This document shows positions 1 to 9,517 of a stretch of 64,000 nucleotides of DNA, piece after piece. The notes under the pieces are model-generated. The model was not told the DNA's origin. It searched no databases and saw nothing but the letters and a program-made list of their open reading frames with translations. Position numbers and translations under genes: made by a program. The DNA comes from Bizionia sp. M204 (GTDB taxonomy: Bacteria; Bacteroidota; Bacteroidia; Flavobacteriales; Flavobacteriaceae): the NCBI RefSeq assembly GCF_023205095.1, contig NZ_CP046242.1, forward strand, positions 1,973,001 to 2,037,000. Reading direction: 5' to 3'. How positions within the stretch are numbered: position 1 is the stretch's first letter; each line of letters starts with the position of its first letter.

Positions 1-1738
1 TTTGGAAAAAGGCATAATCGGCATCCACCTTATTCATTTTTACAGCTTTATCATAGGCAGCAATAGCAGCACTATAATTACTAGACACAAAATGCGCATC
101 ACCCAAACGTAAATACGTATCGTTTAAACGCACGGGATCTAAATCAGTTCCTTGGAGAAACTTATTAAAAAACTCGCTGGATTTTGTGTAGTTCTTTTGC
201 TTGAAATAGGTATAAGCTATGTTATAATCACTGTTTTTATATTCGGGCGTTGTCGCTGCCGTATTGGATTGTTGAAATTGTTTGAAACCAATTAAAGCAT
301 CATCGTAATTCGTTAAATTATAGTCGGTTTCTGCTTTCCAAAAGGTCGCACGCGTGGTGTATGTTTCGTTGATAGCTTCTTTAATAGATTTATTAAAAAG
401 TGCTTTTGCTTCTTGATAATTCCCTTCATTGTACAATTCCAATCCACGATAAAAAGTCACTTTCTGATAGGCTTCCTTACTGGCAAAACTGCGTTTCCCT
501 TCTAATAACTTTAAAGCTTCTTGATAATTTTTGGAGGTGATATAAGAATCAATTAAAAGCAATTCAATTTCCTCTTTATAGGTTGAATTTGGATAGGTTT
601 CCAAATAGGTTGTCAACACCTGCGGAACGGATTGATAGGGATTACCAATTTCGTAACTAATTTTGGCATAGTTCAACCAAGCATCTTCTTGAATCTTTAA
701 ATCGAAATCCATTTGTGATGCATTTCGGAACGCATTTAAAGCCTCTTGTTTTTTATTTAATTTGATATAGCTTTCTCCTAAATGGTAATAGGCATTTTGC
801 GCCACACTATTATTACCGTCAATAATTTTATTGAATTCTGAAATAGCTTTTTCAAAATCGCCTTGTTTGTAATACGCATAACCTAATTGATAGTAATCCG
901 TATTATTCCATTTGCCATTTTTACCTTGGTATTCGGATAAATAAGGAAGGGCTTCCGCATATTTTTGCTGGTTGAAATAGCTTTCACCTATAATTTTATT
1001 GAGCTCTGAAATTTCAACTCGGTTGCTTTTTGGCAATTGGGCTTTGGCAAGTTTAATAGCTTCGTCAAAATTCCCTAATTTAAAATTTAAATCTGCTTGA
1101 TAATAAGACAGTTTTTCTTTGTATTTTTCTTGATCACTAACTTGATCAAAATAGGTATTTGCTTCCTGATAATCATCACTTTCGTAAGCCATAAACCCAA
1201 TGTAATATTTAGCTTGAGAGCCATATTCTTTGGAGTTTTCAATACGCGACAAATAGTTTCTAGCCGTTTTATAATCCTTGGTTGCAAAGGCTACATAGCC
1301 CATATTGAAACTAAACTTATCACGTTCGCTTCTAGACAAACTATTTTCATCTACACGATCATACCATTTTTTGGCATACGCATATTTTCCATTAGTAAAG
1401 TAATAGTCGGCTACATCTAAAAAAGCCGAATTTCGCTTGGTGCTTGTTGGATGATTTTCAACAAAATCTTCAATAAGTTTATCGGCATTTTGTTGGTTTA
1501 AACGAACAGCACAATTAGCCACGTAATAATCGCAATCAGCAATAATTTCATCATTGTCTGCTGTTTTTTTTAACTCCTTAAATAAGGATTGTGCTGCTTG
1601 ATATTGACTATTGTTATATAAAGTCAGTGCTTTTTGATAATCCACTAAATGATTGGTGTAAGCCTCGGATTGCTGGGCATGACTTTTTAGAAGAATTCCT
1701 AATAAGAATATGAGTAAAAGAACCGTTTTTTTCAACAT
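1..1738 (-). CDS. Secreted tetratricopeptide-repeat protein (3' end outside window)
   Basis: The minus-strand frame is open from an ATG at 1738 to the window edge, giving 579 residues with no stop. Residues 1-21 look like a signal peptide (hydrophobic LLLIFLLGILL, cleavage after SHA), so the protein is probably periplasmic or envelope-bound. The rest is a run of helical repeats of about 34-36 residues with TPR-like spacing (for example AYYHLGESYIKLNKKQEAL and YYQLGYAYYKQGDFEKAI). TPR scaffolds mediate protein-protein contacts; the partner is unknown. It is divergent from ftsE, with 244 bp between the starts. The C-terminus cannot be seen, so full length and any extra domain are unknown. Confidence 0.85.
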   Translation of the reverse strand, partial: MLKKTVLLLIFLLGILLKSHAQQSEAYTNHLVDYQKALTLYNNSQYQAAQSLFKELKKTADNDEIIADCDYYVANCAVRLNQQNADKLIEDFVENHPTSTKRNSAFLDVADYYFTNGKYAYAKKWYDRVDENSLSRSERDKFSFNMGYVAFATKDYKTARNYLSRIENSKEYGSQAKYYIGFMAYESDDYQEANTYFDQVSDQEKYKEKLSYYQADLNFKLGNFDEAIKLAKAQLPKSNRVEISELNKIIGESYFNQQKYAEALPYLSEYQGKNGKWNNTDYYQLGYAYYKQGDFEKAISEFNKIIDGNNSVAQNAYYHLGESYIKLNKKQEALNAFRNASQMDFDLKIQEDAWLNYAKISYEIGNPYQSVPQVLTTYLETYPNSTYKEEIELLLIDSYITSKNYQEALKLLEGKRSFASKEAYQKVTFYRGLELYNEGNYQEAKALFNKSIKEAINETYTTRATFWKAETDYNLTNYDDALIGFKQFQQSNTAATTPEYKNSDYNIAYTYFKQKNYTKSSEFFNKFLQGTDLDPVRLNDTYLRLGDAHFVSSNYSAAIAAYDKAVKMNKVDADYAFFQ

Positions 1739-1982
1739 GAAACCGTTTTTAGATTTAAAATCAAAGATAATTTAATATGTATTTTATAACGTTAGAAATA
1801 TGTTATAATTATAAACAGACATATAAAAATAATACTTGTTAAGCAGAAAACCGCAAAGATTACAACTTGAATACCAAAAGCCGAAATTTATGCAACAAAT
1901 TATCCAACTGCTTTCCCATTTTACCAATAATTACGTACTTTGTCAGGCGTAATAAAACAATACAAATAATTTATTTAAATTC

Positions 1983-2663
1983 ATGCAGCACGTACTTCAT
2001 CTTAAGGATGCCTCTATATTTCAAGGCGATAGTTTAGTTTTATCTGATGTTAATGTGGAAATTAACAAAGGTGATTTTGTGTATTTAATTGGTAAAACGG
2101 GATCTGGCAAAAGTAGTTTTATGAAAACGCTGTATGGTGATTTACAGCTTACTAAAGGTGAAGGCAGTATTGTAGATTTCGATTTACGAAACTTAAAAGA
2201 AAAAGACATTCCTTTTTTAAGACGAAAACTAGGTGTCGTTTTTCAAGACTTTAAATTATTAACCGACAGAACGGTAAACGAGAATTTACTATTTGTTTTA
2301 AAAGCAACTGGCTGGAAAGACAAAAAGGAAATGAATACACGTGTAGAGGAGGTTTTAGATAAGGTTGACATGAAAACAAAAGGGTTTAAATTCCCTCATG
2401 AATTATCCGGTGGCGAACAGCAACGTGTGGCTATTGCACGCGCGCTATTAAACAATCCGGAACTTATTTTAGCTGATGAACCTACCGGGAATTTAGATCC
2501 CCAAACTAGTGTGGAAGTCATGGAAGTACTACGTGATATTAATAAAAATGGTAATACCATTTTAATGGCAACTCACGATTATGCGTTACTATTGAAATAC
2601 CCGAGTAAAACCCTAAAATGTGACGACAATCAGATTTTTGAGGTGGTGCAACGTAAGGCATAA
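1983..2663 (+). CDS. ftsE: FtsE-like ABC transporter ATP-binding protein
   Basis: A 226-residue ABC ATPase. Walker A GKTGSGKS is at 37-44, the Q-loop glutamine near 88, signature LSGGEQQ at 141-147, Walker B LILADEPT at 161-168 and the H-loop histidine near 198. The short length and the TGNLDP stretch after Walker B fit the FtsE/LolD/MacB class. In the FtsEX complex FtsE binds ATP on the cytoplasmic face and drives FtsX, which activates periplasmic cell-wall hydrolases during division. No ftsX lies nearby, so the choice of FtsE over LolD rests on the overall look of the sequence and on its known stand-alone occurrence in flavobacteria. Likely monocistronic. Confidence 0.75.
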   Translation: MQHVLHLKDASIFQGDSLVLSDVNVEINKGDFVYLIGKTGSGKSSFMKTLYGDLQLTKGEGSIVDFDLRNLKEKDIPFLRRKLGVVFQDFKLLTDRTVNENLLFVLKATGWKDKKEMNTRVEEVLDKVDMKTKGFKFPHELSGGEQQRVAIARALLNNPELILADEPTGNLDPQTSVEVMEVLRDINKNGNTILMATHDYALLLKYPSKTLKCDDNQIFEVVQRKA

Positions 2664-2815
2664 TTTGTTTTCAGATTCTAAAATTTTAGTAGTTATAAAT
2701 GCCCTCTATCCTTTTATCATGTTTTATACAAAAATAAAGTCGCATTTCCACTTACTGTAAAACGGTATAACCACAATTAATTATGTAGATTTGACCCCTT
2801 GACTAAAATGCCCAA

Positions 2816-3700
2816 ATGCTTTCTATTTTAATTCCAACATATAATTATAATGTATATCCGCTAGCCAATAAGCTAATGGAAGACGCAAGTCGTTTAGGCA
2901 TTCCATGCGAATTAATTTGTATGGACGATGGTTCTGGTTCGGATTTAAACACAGCCAATGAACGGATTAACACCTTACCCAACGCTACTTTTTTAGTAAG
3001 TAAAAAAAACAACGGTAGAACCCTTACCCGTCAACTGCTAGCCAAACAAGCCAATAACGATTGGCTTTTGTTTTTAGATGCTGATGTTATGCCGAAAAAT
3101 GATGATTTTTTAAAAAAATATATGGATTTGATTAGTGACTCAAATCCCATTATTTTTGGTGGTATTGCCTATAATGAAAAAGATTACCAATTAGAAAACT
3201 CACTCCGTTTTAAATTTGGCAGTAAACGCGAAGTTGTAAGTGCTCAAAAGCGCAATAAATTACCATATCGCGTGGTGTGTTCTGCAAATTTCCTAACCAA
3301 AAAAAACATGTTTCTGGATATTAACGCGTTAAATTTAAATCACGCTTATGGTATGGATTACATTTTTGGAATGACATTGAAAACACAATTAATTCCTGTA
3401 AAACATATTGACAACGAGGTTTATCATTTAGGTATTGATGAAAATCATAACTTTTTAGCTAAAACAAAACGAGGGCTTCAAACGTTACATTCTAGGAACA
3501 ACGATATGATTATTTTGAATAATCAAATTAATCTTCTAAAATACTATAGAATCTTAAAAAAATTAAGACTTCATAACTGTTTTGGTCAATTTATGTTATA
3601 TTTAGATAAACCTGTAACGTCAAATTTGGTCAACAGTAAAAACCCAAGTTTGTTTTTATTTGACTTATATAGGTTGGGGTATTTTTGTAGACTTAAATAG
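2816..3700 (+). CDS. Family 2 glycosyltransferase
   Basis: A 294-residue GT-A fold protein of family GT2. It begins directly with the nucleotide-binding strand ILIPTYN (3-10), has a DD pair at 37-38 and the metal-binding LDADV at 87-91. GT2 enzymes move a sugar from a nucleotide donor to a lipid-linked or protein acceptor at the cytoplasmic membrane. It stands at the left edge of the polysaccharide locus in the same direction as the next gene, 45 bp away. Donor and acceptor cannot be told from sequence. No membrane segments are evident. Confidence 0.85.
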   Translation: MLSILIPTYNYNVYPLANKLMEDASRLGIPCELICMDDGSGSDLNTANERINTLPNATFLVSKKNNGRTLTRQLLAKQANNDWLLFLDADVMPKNDDFLKKYMDLISDSNPIIFGGIAYNEKDYQLENSLRFKFGSKREVVSAQKRNKLPYRVVCSANFLTKKNMFLDINALNLNHAYGMDYIFGMTLKTQLIPVKHIDNEVYHLGIDENHNFLAKTKRGLQTLHSRNNDMIILNNQINLLKYYRILKKLRLHNCFGQFMLYLDKPVTSNLVNSKNPSLFLFDLYRLGYFCRLK

Positions 3701-3745
3701 ACTTTCAGCCTCTTGAACCATTAATCTTTCAATTCTAACACCAAT

Positions 3746-4714
3746 TTGAATAATTTAACAACTTCTTCAAACCCACTTTTTTCAATTATAATTCCGCTTT
3801 ATAACAAGGCTAATTTTGTAAAAAGCACCATTGCTCAGGTTTTAAATCAACGTTTTCAAAATTTTGAAATTATTGTGATTAATGACGGGTCAACAGATGC
3901 CAGTTTAGACGTTGTTCAAAATATTAAAAACGACAAAATCTCTATTTTCACCACAAAAAACCAAGGTGTATCAGCTGCTAGGAATTTTGGTGTTTCTAAA
4001 GCAAGAACTGATTATATGGTGTTTTTAGACGCCGATGATTCATGGCTTCCAAATCATTTAGAAAACTTAAAAAACTTATTAGATGCGTTTCCAGACTGTG
4101 GTTTATATTGCACAGGTTATGCTAAAAAAATAAAATCGCATGTGTACCCAGCGTCTTTTAATAAGGTTCCAAATGACGTAAATTGGTACGGAATTATACC
4201 CGATTATTTTGAATCGAGTATAACCAATGCTATAGCATGGACTTCTGCCAGCATGGTTCCTAAAAGTGTGTTGCTCGAATTAAAGGGTTTTGATGAAGGC
4301 ATTACATTTGGCGCTGGTGAAGACACAGATCTATGGATCCGTATTGCCTTGAAGTATCCTGTAGCTTTTAATAATGACGTAACAGCCATACATAATCTTC
4401 ATGCAGAAAATAGAATTTCTAATACAAAAACAGATTTACGCACCTTTATAGATTTAGATAAGTATGACAGTTTTGCCAAAAACCACCCTTCTTTAAAAAC
4501 GTATTTAGATATAAATAGATTTTCAATTGGAATTAAATACCGTTTAAATGGGCAGCATGTTTTGGCTGAATCCTACTTCCAGAAGATTGACCCCAATAGC
4601 TTGAATAGCAAACAACGTATGTTAATAAAGAAGAATCAACAAACCTTAATTGTTTTAAAATACCTTCAAAAAAATTTAAGAAAATGGCGAATTAATTTAT
4701 CGCCTTTTAAATAG
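3746..4714 (+). CDS. Family 2 glycosyltransferase (TTG start)
   Basis: A 322-residue GT2 enzyme with SIIIPLYN near the N-terminus, NDGSTD at 46-51, DADD at 95-98 and GEDTDLW further on as a likely catalytic acidic site. The only start that keeps the conserved N-terminus is TTG at 3746; the next in-frame ATG falls around residue 91, inside the catalytic domain. It probably adds one sugar of the repeat unit. The last 18 bp overlap the end of the convergent fdtA-like gene. The donor sugar is not predictable. Confidence 0.83.
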   Translation: MNNLTTSSNPLFSIIIPLYNKANFVKSTIAQVLNQRFQNFEIIVINDGSTDASLDVVQNIKNDKISIFTTKNQGVSAARNFGVSKARTDYMVFLDADDSWLPNHLENLKNLLDAFPDCGLYCTGYAKKIKSHVYPASFNKVPNDVNWYGIIPDYFESSITNAIAWTSASMVPKSVLLELKGFDEGITFGAGEDTDLWIRIALKYPVAFNNDVTAIHNLHAENRISNTKTDLRTFIDLDKYDSFAKNHPSLKTYLDINRFSIGIKYRLNGQHVLAESYFQKIDPNSLNSKQRMLIKKNQQTLIVLKYLQKNLRKWRINLSPFK

Positions 4715-5107
4715 TTCAAACGCTTCATAATCTCGAATATAATCGCTTTCATCATAATCTTCTGAAGCTAAAACCAAGCAGACCGATCCTGAAGAAAAAT
4801 TATCAATTTCACGCCAAATTCCCGGAACTATTAATAAGCCTTTATCTGGTTTATTTAAGGTGATTTTACGTTCATTTTCACCATCTTTTAGGTGTACTTC
4901 AAAACTACCACTTAAGGCAACAAGCATTTGATATAGTTTTTTATGTGCATGACCACCACGATACGAATCGCTTGGTACATCATATAAATAATAGACTCTT
5001 TTTATATTAAATGGAATACAGTCTTTTTCAATTACGGCAAGTTTTCCACGTGTATCACTAACCGTTGGAACTTCAACAATTGAAACGTTATTTATAGTTG
5101 TTTTCAT
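4697..5107 (-). CDS. fdtA: dTDP-4-oxo-6-deoxyhexose 3,4-ketoisomerase (FdtA/QdtA type)
   Basis: A 136-residue single-domain cupin of the WxcM-like C-terminal family. The catalytic signature RGGHAHK sits at 50-56, with H53 and H55 as the expected catalytic histidines, and the size matches FdtA and QdtA. These enzymes turn dTDP-4-keto-6-deoxyglucose into the 3-keto isomer, the substrate of the aminotransferase encoded at 9518-10618. Galacto (Fdt) and gluco (Qdt) products cannot be separated here by eye. It overlaps the upstream GT4 gene by 20 bp, so the two are co-transcribed. Genes for dTDP-glucose formation (rmlA, rmlB) are not in the window. Confidence 0.85.
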   Translation of the reverse strand: MKTTINNVSIVEVPTVSDTRGKLAVIEKDCIPFNIKRVYYLYDVPSDSYRGGHAHKKLYQMLVALSGSFEVHLKDGENERKITLNKPDKGLLIVPGIWREIDNFSSGSVCLVLASEDYDESDYIRDYEAFELFKRR

Positions 5108-6206
5108 CTAAATTTTCAATTAATTTTTTCCAATCTTCACTAATATTTTCTAAAGAAAACTTTTCAACACTCCTTTTAGCATTGGATTTGCATTGCTGGT
5201 AGAGTGTCTCATCAAATATAAAACTATTCATGGCTTCTGCCAGAGCATTCGCATTATAATTTTCTACGAGCAAGCCATTGTGTTTGTTCTGAATAATTTC
5301 ATTAGGACCAGATTGGCAATCTACAGAAATAACTGGTGTTTCTAAATATAAGGATTCCGGTAATACCAACGGAAACCCTTCATAACGACTGCTTAAAACC
5401 GTAAACTTTGCATGTTTAGCATATATATAAGGGTTGTCGGTTTGCGGTTTAAACACGACATCTTTCTCTAATTTAAGCGTTTTTACAAAACCCGTTAACA
5501 TGGCTTTATCTGAACCGCTTCCTAAAATTAAAAGTTTATAGTTTTGCCGTGCTAATGCCGATTTCTTGAAAGCTTCAATAAGCAACTTCAGATTTTTAGA
5601 ATCATCATCTAATCGGCCATAAAATAAAATATAGTCGGTTTCTAAAAACGGATCATTATTTGGCTCTGACGCTCGTTTATCAATGTTCTGAAAGTCAAAT
5701 GCATTATGAATACATTCAATATATTTTAAGTTATATTTCTTTTTAAAATGAGTTGCAATGGCTTCAGAAACACCAATCATAACGTCATGCTTATACAAAT
5801 AGCTACTTAACCAATCCTGCTTTGGAAACATGATATTGGTTTCAAACGAATGAATAACATAGACCGTTGGTGCTTTATAAATGAATTTGGAAATAATAAA
5901 TTCCCGATACGATTGTACACGCGAACGATGATCTATAATAACATCAAAATTCTGTGTTTTTAAAAACTTCCTAAACTTAAAAAGCCTAGAAATCCGGTTA
6001 AAGGATGATTGCTTATCAGATTTGTAAAGCCCTAAATTAAATAAGGTTCCCGAAAAGGTATAGAATACATCTGGAAAAATGGTAACAATATGCACATCAT
6101 AACCTAGCCTATATAGCAAGTGAGACTGCAAAGCTGCCGCATGTTCCGCACCACCTTTTCCAAGGGATGATACTACCAAACAAATCTTTTTATTGTTACT
6201 TTGCAA
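5088..6206 (-). CDS. Family 4 glycosyltransferase (TTG start)
   Basis: A 372-residue GT-B enzyme. GKGGAEH at 16-22 is the usual N-terminal glycine motif, and SSRYEGFPLVLPESL near 272-286 contains the EX7E donor site (E276 and E284). Retaining GT4 enzymes transfer a sugar from a nucleotide donor to a lipid-linked oligosaccharide in the cytoplasm. The start is TTG at 6206: an in-frame stop lies two codons upstream and no ATG precedes the conserved KICLVVSSLG strand. Its start is only 30 bp from the divergent GT gene at 6237, so the two promoters must overlap or face each other closely. Confidence 0.83.
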   Translation of the reverse strand: MQSNNKKICLVVSSLGKGGAEHAAALQSHLLYRLGYDVHIVTIFPDVFYTFSGTLFNLGLYKSDKQSSFNRISRLFKFRKFLKTQNFDVIIDHRSRVQSYREFIISKFIYKAPTVYVIHSFETNIMFPKQDWLSSYLYKHDVMIGVSEAIATHFKKKYNLKYIECIHNAFDFQNIDKRASEPNNDPFLETDYILFYGRLDDDSKNLKLLIEAFKKSALARQNYKLLILGSGSDKAMLTGFVKTLKLEKDVVFKPQTDNPYIYAKHAKFTVLSSRYEGFPLVLPESLYLETPVISVDCQSGPNEIIQNKHNGLLVENYNANALAEAMNSFIFDETLYQQCKSNAKRSVEKFSLENISEDWKKLIENLDENNYK

Positions 6207-6236
6207 GAATTAGTTTTTAGAAATCAAATATAGTAA

Positions 6237-7406
6237 ATGAAAATCTTATTATTAGGAGAATACAACTCTTCACACTATACTTTAAAAGAAGGTTTGGAAA
6301 AACTGGGCCATGAGGTATTGGTTGTTGGACATGGTGATGGTTTCAAGAAAAGAAAAGTAGACATAAAATACACCTTAAAATACACTGAAGGTTTTTTTGG
6401 TAAGCTTAAATCTGTATTGTTTAGATTATTTGGTTTAGATATAACATCCATGGATGTAAATAGGCAGTTTGATACTTTTAAAGACCAATTAACAGGTTTT
6501 GATGTTGTTCAATTAATAAATGAAGCGGCTTTTAATACGACACCTAAAGTAGAAAAACGTTTATTAAAGTTCATTTTTGAAAATAACAAAAACGTTTTTT
6601 TAATGTCCTGTGGTACCGACTATGTGAGCGTAAAATATGCTTTTGAAAAAAAATTCAAATACTCGATATTGACGCCATATTTTGAGAATAAAGGCTCTAA
6701 AAAAGATTTCTGGCATGCGCTCATGCACCTAACAAAACCTTATGTAGACTTGCATGAATACGTGTATAAAAACATTAAAGGTGTACTGGCTAGCGATTTG
6801 GATTACCACATTCCTTTAATAGGAAATAAAAAATATTTGGGCATGATGCCTAACCCTATAAATTTAGAAAAATTAGATTATATCGATTTAAAAGTAACCG
6901 ATAAAATTGTCATTTTTCATGGTATCAATCAAAAGAATTATTACAAAAAAGGCAATGATATTTTTGAAGCTGCTTTGAACATTTTAAAGAAAAACCATGC
7001 CGATAAAATTGATATTATAACCGTAAGAAGCTTACCTTATGATGCGTATATAAAAGCTTTTGATACAGCACATATTTTATTAGACCAAGTATTTGCTTAT
7101 GACCAAGGTTTTAATGCGTTGGAAGCTATGGCAAAAGGTAAAGTCGTATTTACAGGTGCAGAACAAGAATGGTTAGATTATTATAATATTGAAGCAGATA
7201 CGATTGCCATTAATGCGGAACCTGATGCTGAAAAAATTGCAAAAAAATTAGAATGGTTGGTATTACATCCTGAAAAAATTTCAGAAATCTCCAAAAACGC
7301 TCGAGCTTTTATTGAAAAAGAACATCATTATGTTGATGTTGCAAAACTGTATTTAGAAACGTGGGAATCTAAACTCTCGGAAAACGCAACTCCAAAGATA
7401 CTCTAG
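6237..7406 (+). CDS. GT-B glycosyltransferase
   Basis: A 389-residue protein starting with the Rossmann strand MKILLLGEYNSSHY. A C-terminal GT4-like half includes QGFNALEAMAKGKVVFTG, which aligns with the donor-binding EX7E region. It is one of the few plus-strand genes inside the mainly minus-strand part of the polysaccharide locus and ends convergently, overlapping the PhyH-like gene by 38 bp. Likely a cytoplasmic transferase of the same pathway. The N-terminal half is diverged and the donor is unknown. Confidence 0.75.
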   Translation: MKILLLGEYNSSHYTLKEGLEKLGHEVLVVGHGDGFKKRKVDIKYTLKYTEGFFGKLKSVLFRLFGLDITSMDVNRQFDTFKDQLTGFDVVQLINEAAFNTTPKVEKRLLKFIFENNKNVFLMSCGTDYVSVKYAFEKKFKYSILTPYFENKGSKKDFWHALMHLTKPYVDLHEYVYKNIKGVLASDLDYHIPLIGNKKYLGMMPNPINLEKLDYIDLKVTDKIVIFHGINQKNYYKKGNDIFEAALNILKKNHADKIDIITVRSLPYDAYIKAFDTAHILLDQVFAYDQGFNALEAMAKGKVVFTGAEQEWLDYYNIEADTIAINAEPDAEKIAKKLEWLVLHPEKISEISKNARAFIEKEHHYVDVAKLYLETWESKLSENATPKIL

Positions 7407-8199
7407 TTATATCCTTATTATTATTTACGGCTGCACCATGAATTAAAAAAGGCGTAAAAATTAAAGCGTCTCCCGGTTTTGGGTTTGGTCTTGTCATTTT
7501 AATAGTTCCGGTTTTGGTTTCCAATATACATGGCACATAATATATATTACCATTAATTTCGGCACCTTTACTCGCGGTTCTTAAAATGTTATTCTCTGGA
7601 ATTAAATGGCTGCCTGGAAAAACAGGTAAGGATGAGTTTTCATTACAGCCTTCAATTGGAATCCATACATTTATAATATCTTCCCAATAGCTTAAGTAAC
7701 CATCTCTGTGAGGTGGATTTATATCTAAAGAATTCGGTCTGCTTATCCTGATTTGGATATGCGATTTTTGGAGTTCTTCAACCCATGATGTTAATTTATA
7801 ACCTAAAATTGCTCCAAAACGTTCTGCTAGCGCATCAATATTAAAGTCGAAATCTTCGTTTTCTAAATTTCTAGTGATGTTAATTACTTGGTTGTGTAAT
7901 TCATCTGTGTTTACTATTTCATGGTATTTAGCTAGTGTAAAGGTGTTTTCATCCAACGAAATATTATTTGCTTTTATAGCCTTAATTATGTTTTGAGTTA
8001 GAGATTCTTTCAATCTTGAAAATTCATCATTTATAAAAGCACCAACAACTTTATACCCTTCATGCTCCCAAGGCATTTTTGATAAAACACTATTTGTTTT
8101 ATTATAAAGCAATTCTTCTTTTCCCCAAAAAAACGCACCCTTTACATTAAACTCATAAGGTTTATCATCAATATATATATGACAGGTTTTTGTATTCAT
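7369..8199 (-). CDS. PhyH-like Fe(II)/2-oxoglutarate dioxygenase
   Basis: A 276-residue protein whose C-terminal two thirds carry the phytanoyl-CoA dioxygenase facial triad: H164 and D166 in NPPHRDG, H254 in FLIHGAAVN, plus R266 as the likely 2-oxoglutarate carboxylate anchor. GSHLIPEN and GDALIFTP are typical of the jelly-roll core. Such enzymes hydroxylate small molecules using oxygen, Fe(II) and 2-oxoglutarate. The gene lies 4 bp downstream of the flippase in the same operon, so a sugar or acyl decoration of the glycan is the likely substrate; that is inference. The N-terminal ~120 residues match nothing I recognise. Confidence 0.78.
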   Translation of the reverse strand: MNTKTCHIYIDDKPYEFNVKGAFFWGKEELLYNKTNSVLSKMPWEHEGYKVVGAFINDEFSRLKESLTQNIIKAIKANNISLDENTFTLAKYHEIVNTDELHNQVINITRNLENEDFDFNIDALAERFGAILGYKLTSWVEELQKSHIQIRISRPNSLDINPPHRDGYLSYWEDIINVWIPIEGCNENSSLPVFPGSHLIPENNILRTASKGAEINGNIYYVPCILETKTGTIKMTRPNPKPGDALIFTPFLIHGAAVNNNKDITRVSLELRFPRV

Positions 8200-8203
8200 A
8201 GGT

Positions 8204-9517
8204 TTAAGAATCTAATTCATTTTCATCTTCAGAAATCACACCAAACAATGATGAACTAAAAATAAGCAATATCAATCCGTAATATAAAACATAGGATGCA
8301 AAGTGTGCAATATTAGCACCTTTTACACCATAAATATCAATAAAGTAAATACTCATAAAATATAAAATCGCCACTGAAAAAGCTTCGGTTATAATATAAT
8401 GCCAGAACATTTTTTTTGCTAAAAACTGATACGCAATTACAATGGAAAGTACTTTTACGAAATCGCCTAATAATTGCCACAAGAATAAATCGGCTACGGG
8501 TTTGAACTCTTCAGTAAAAAGTACCAAAACTATAATATGGCGCAATAAATAAATCACTAATAATCCGCCAGCAAAAATGGGAATAATAGTTTTATAGAAA
8601 TTGAAAACTTCGGCTCTAAATTCTTTTTTATTATCAATTTCAGAAAATCTTGGTAAAATATAAAGGGTCAATAAAGAGGATACGAACATTAAGTAATATC
8701 GAGAAATTCGGTTCATAGATTCCCACATACCGGCTTCTCTTAATCCAACCGTATCTGTTATATAATTCCGAATGGCAATGGCTACAATTGGCAGTAAAAA
8801 GGCAGAAAAAATAGCCATCACAGAATAAGAACTCAATTTTTTCACATAATCTAAACTAATATGTTTCACCTGGATTAATCCTGCCAAACTACGCCTGTTA
8901 GCAATACCAACCAAGGTAATAAAGAATAACAAGGATTCAGAGATAACAACCGAAATCAAAGCACCATCCAAGCGCTCTTTATATATTAATAGAATGGTTA
9001 TGGAAAGCCCAAAAATCTGTCCAATAATATTAATAACAATCAGTATTTTATATTTTGAAAAGCCATTCAGGATTCCAAAAATGAACATGTTTAAGGCATA
9101 AAATGGCAAAGCAATGGCCATAATCCGGATTACATAAGCGTAGTCATTATAATAGGCAAAGACAGAATCATTAATGGATTCCGCATTATAGTAACAGAAA
9201 AAAGATACGATTATGGTCGCAATAAAACCGGAATAGAAAACGGTGGAAATTGTTTTACTAAGCTCCAAAGTATTCTCTTTGAATTCGGCAACATATTTTA
9301 CCACGCCATTATACAAACCCAATGTAGAAACCGCTTGAACCGAGCTTAAAAAATTACGCAAGTTCCCAATTAAAGCCATTCCTTCTAATCCAACAAATAA
9401 AGCAATCACTTTGGAGGTTAAAAACCCAGAAATGATTTTAACTAACATTGAAACCGAGTTTAACGAGGCAACCTTAAACAAGACATTACTATTAATATAG
9501 TTTAATAAACGTTTCAA
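8204..9517 (-). CDS. Wzx-type polysaccharide flippase
   Basis: A 437-residue polytopic protein with about a dozen hydrophobic segments and the N-terminal pattern SVSMLVKIISGFLTSKVIALFVG followed by GMALIGNLRNF, characteristic of O-antigen translocases of the MOP superfamily. It should flip undecaprenyl-linked repeat units across the inner membrane. The start is TTG at 9517, directly after the stop of the aminotransferase gene (9518-9520), so translation is probably coupled; the first in-frame ATG would remove ~22 residues of the first helix. A matching Wzy polymerase is not obvious; one of the two GT-C-like genes could be considered for that role. Confidence 0.85.
   Translation of the reverse strand: MKRLLNYINSNVLFKVASLNSVSMLVKIISGFLTSKVIALFVGLEGMALIGNLRNFLSSVQAVSTLGLYNGVVKYVAEFKENTLELSKTISTVFYSGFIATIIVSFFCYYNAESINDSVFAYYNDYAYVIRIMAIALPFYALNMFIFGILNGFSKYKILIVINIIGQIFGLSITILLIYKERLDGALISVVISESLLFFITLVGIANRRSLAGLIQVKHISLDYVKKLSSYSVMAIFSAFLLPIVAIAIRNYITDTVGLREAGMWESMNRISRYYLMFVSSLLTLYILPRFSEIDNKKEFRAEVFNFYKTIIPIFAGGLLVIYLLRHIIVLVLFTEEFKPVADLFLWQLLGDFVKVLSIVIAYQFLAKKMFWHYIITEAFSVAILYFMSIYFIDIYGVKGANIAHFASYVLYYGLILLIFSSSLFGVISEDENELDS

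Noticed and set aside
1087-1420. Open frames on both strands inside the TPR gene
   Set aside because: The continuous TPR frame with a signal peptide and regular repeats explains this region; the shorter frames are low-complexity Ile/Lys or Phe/Ile sequence.
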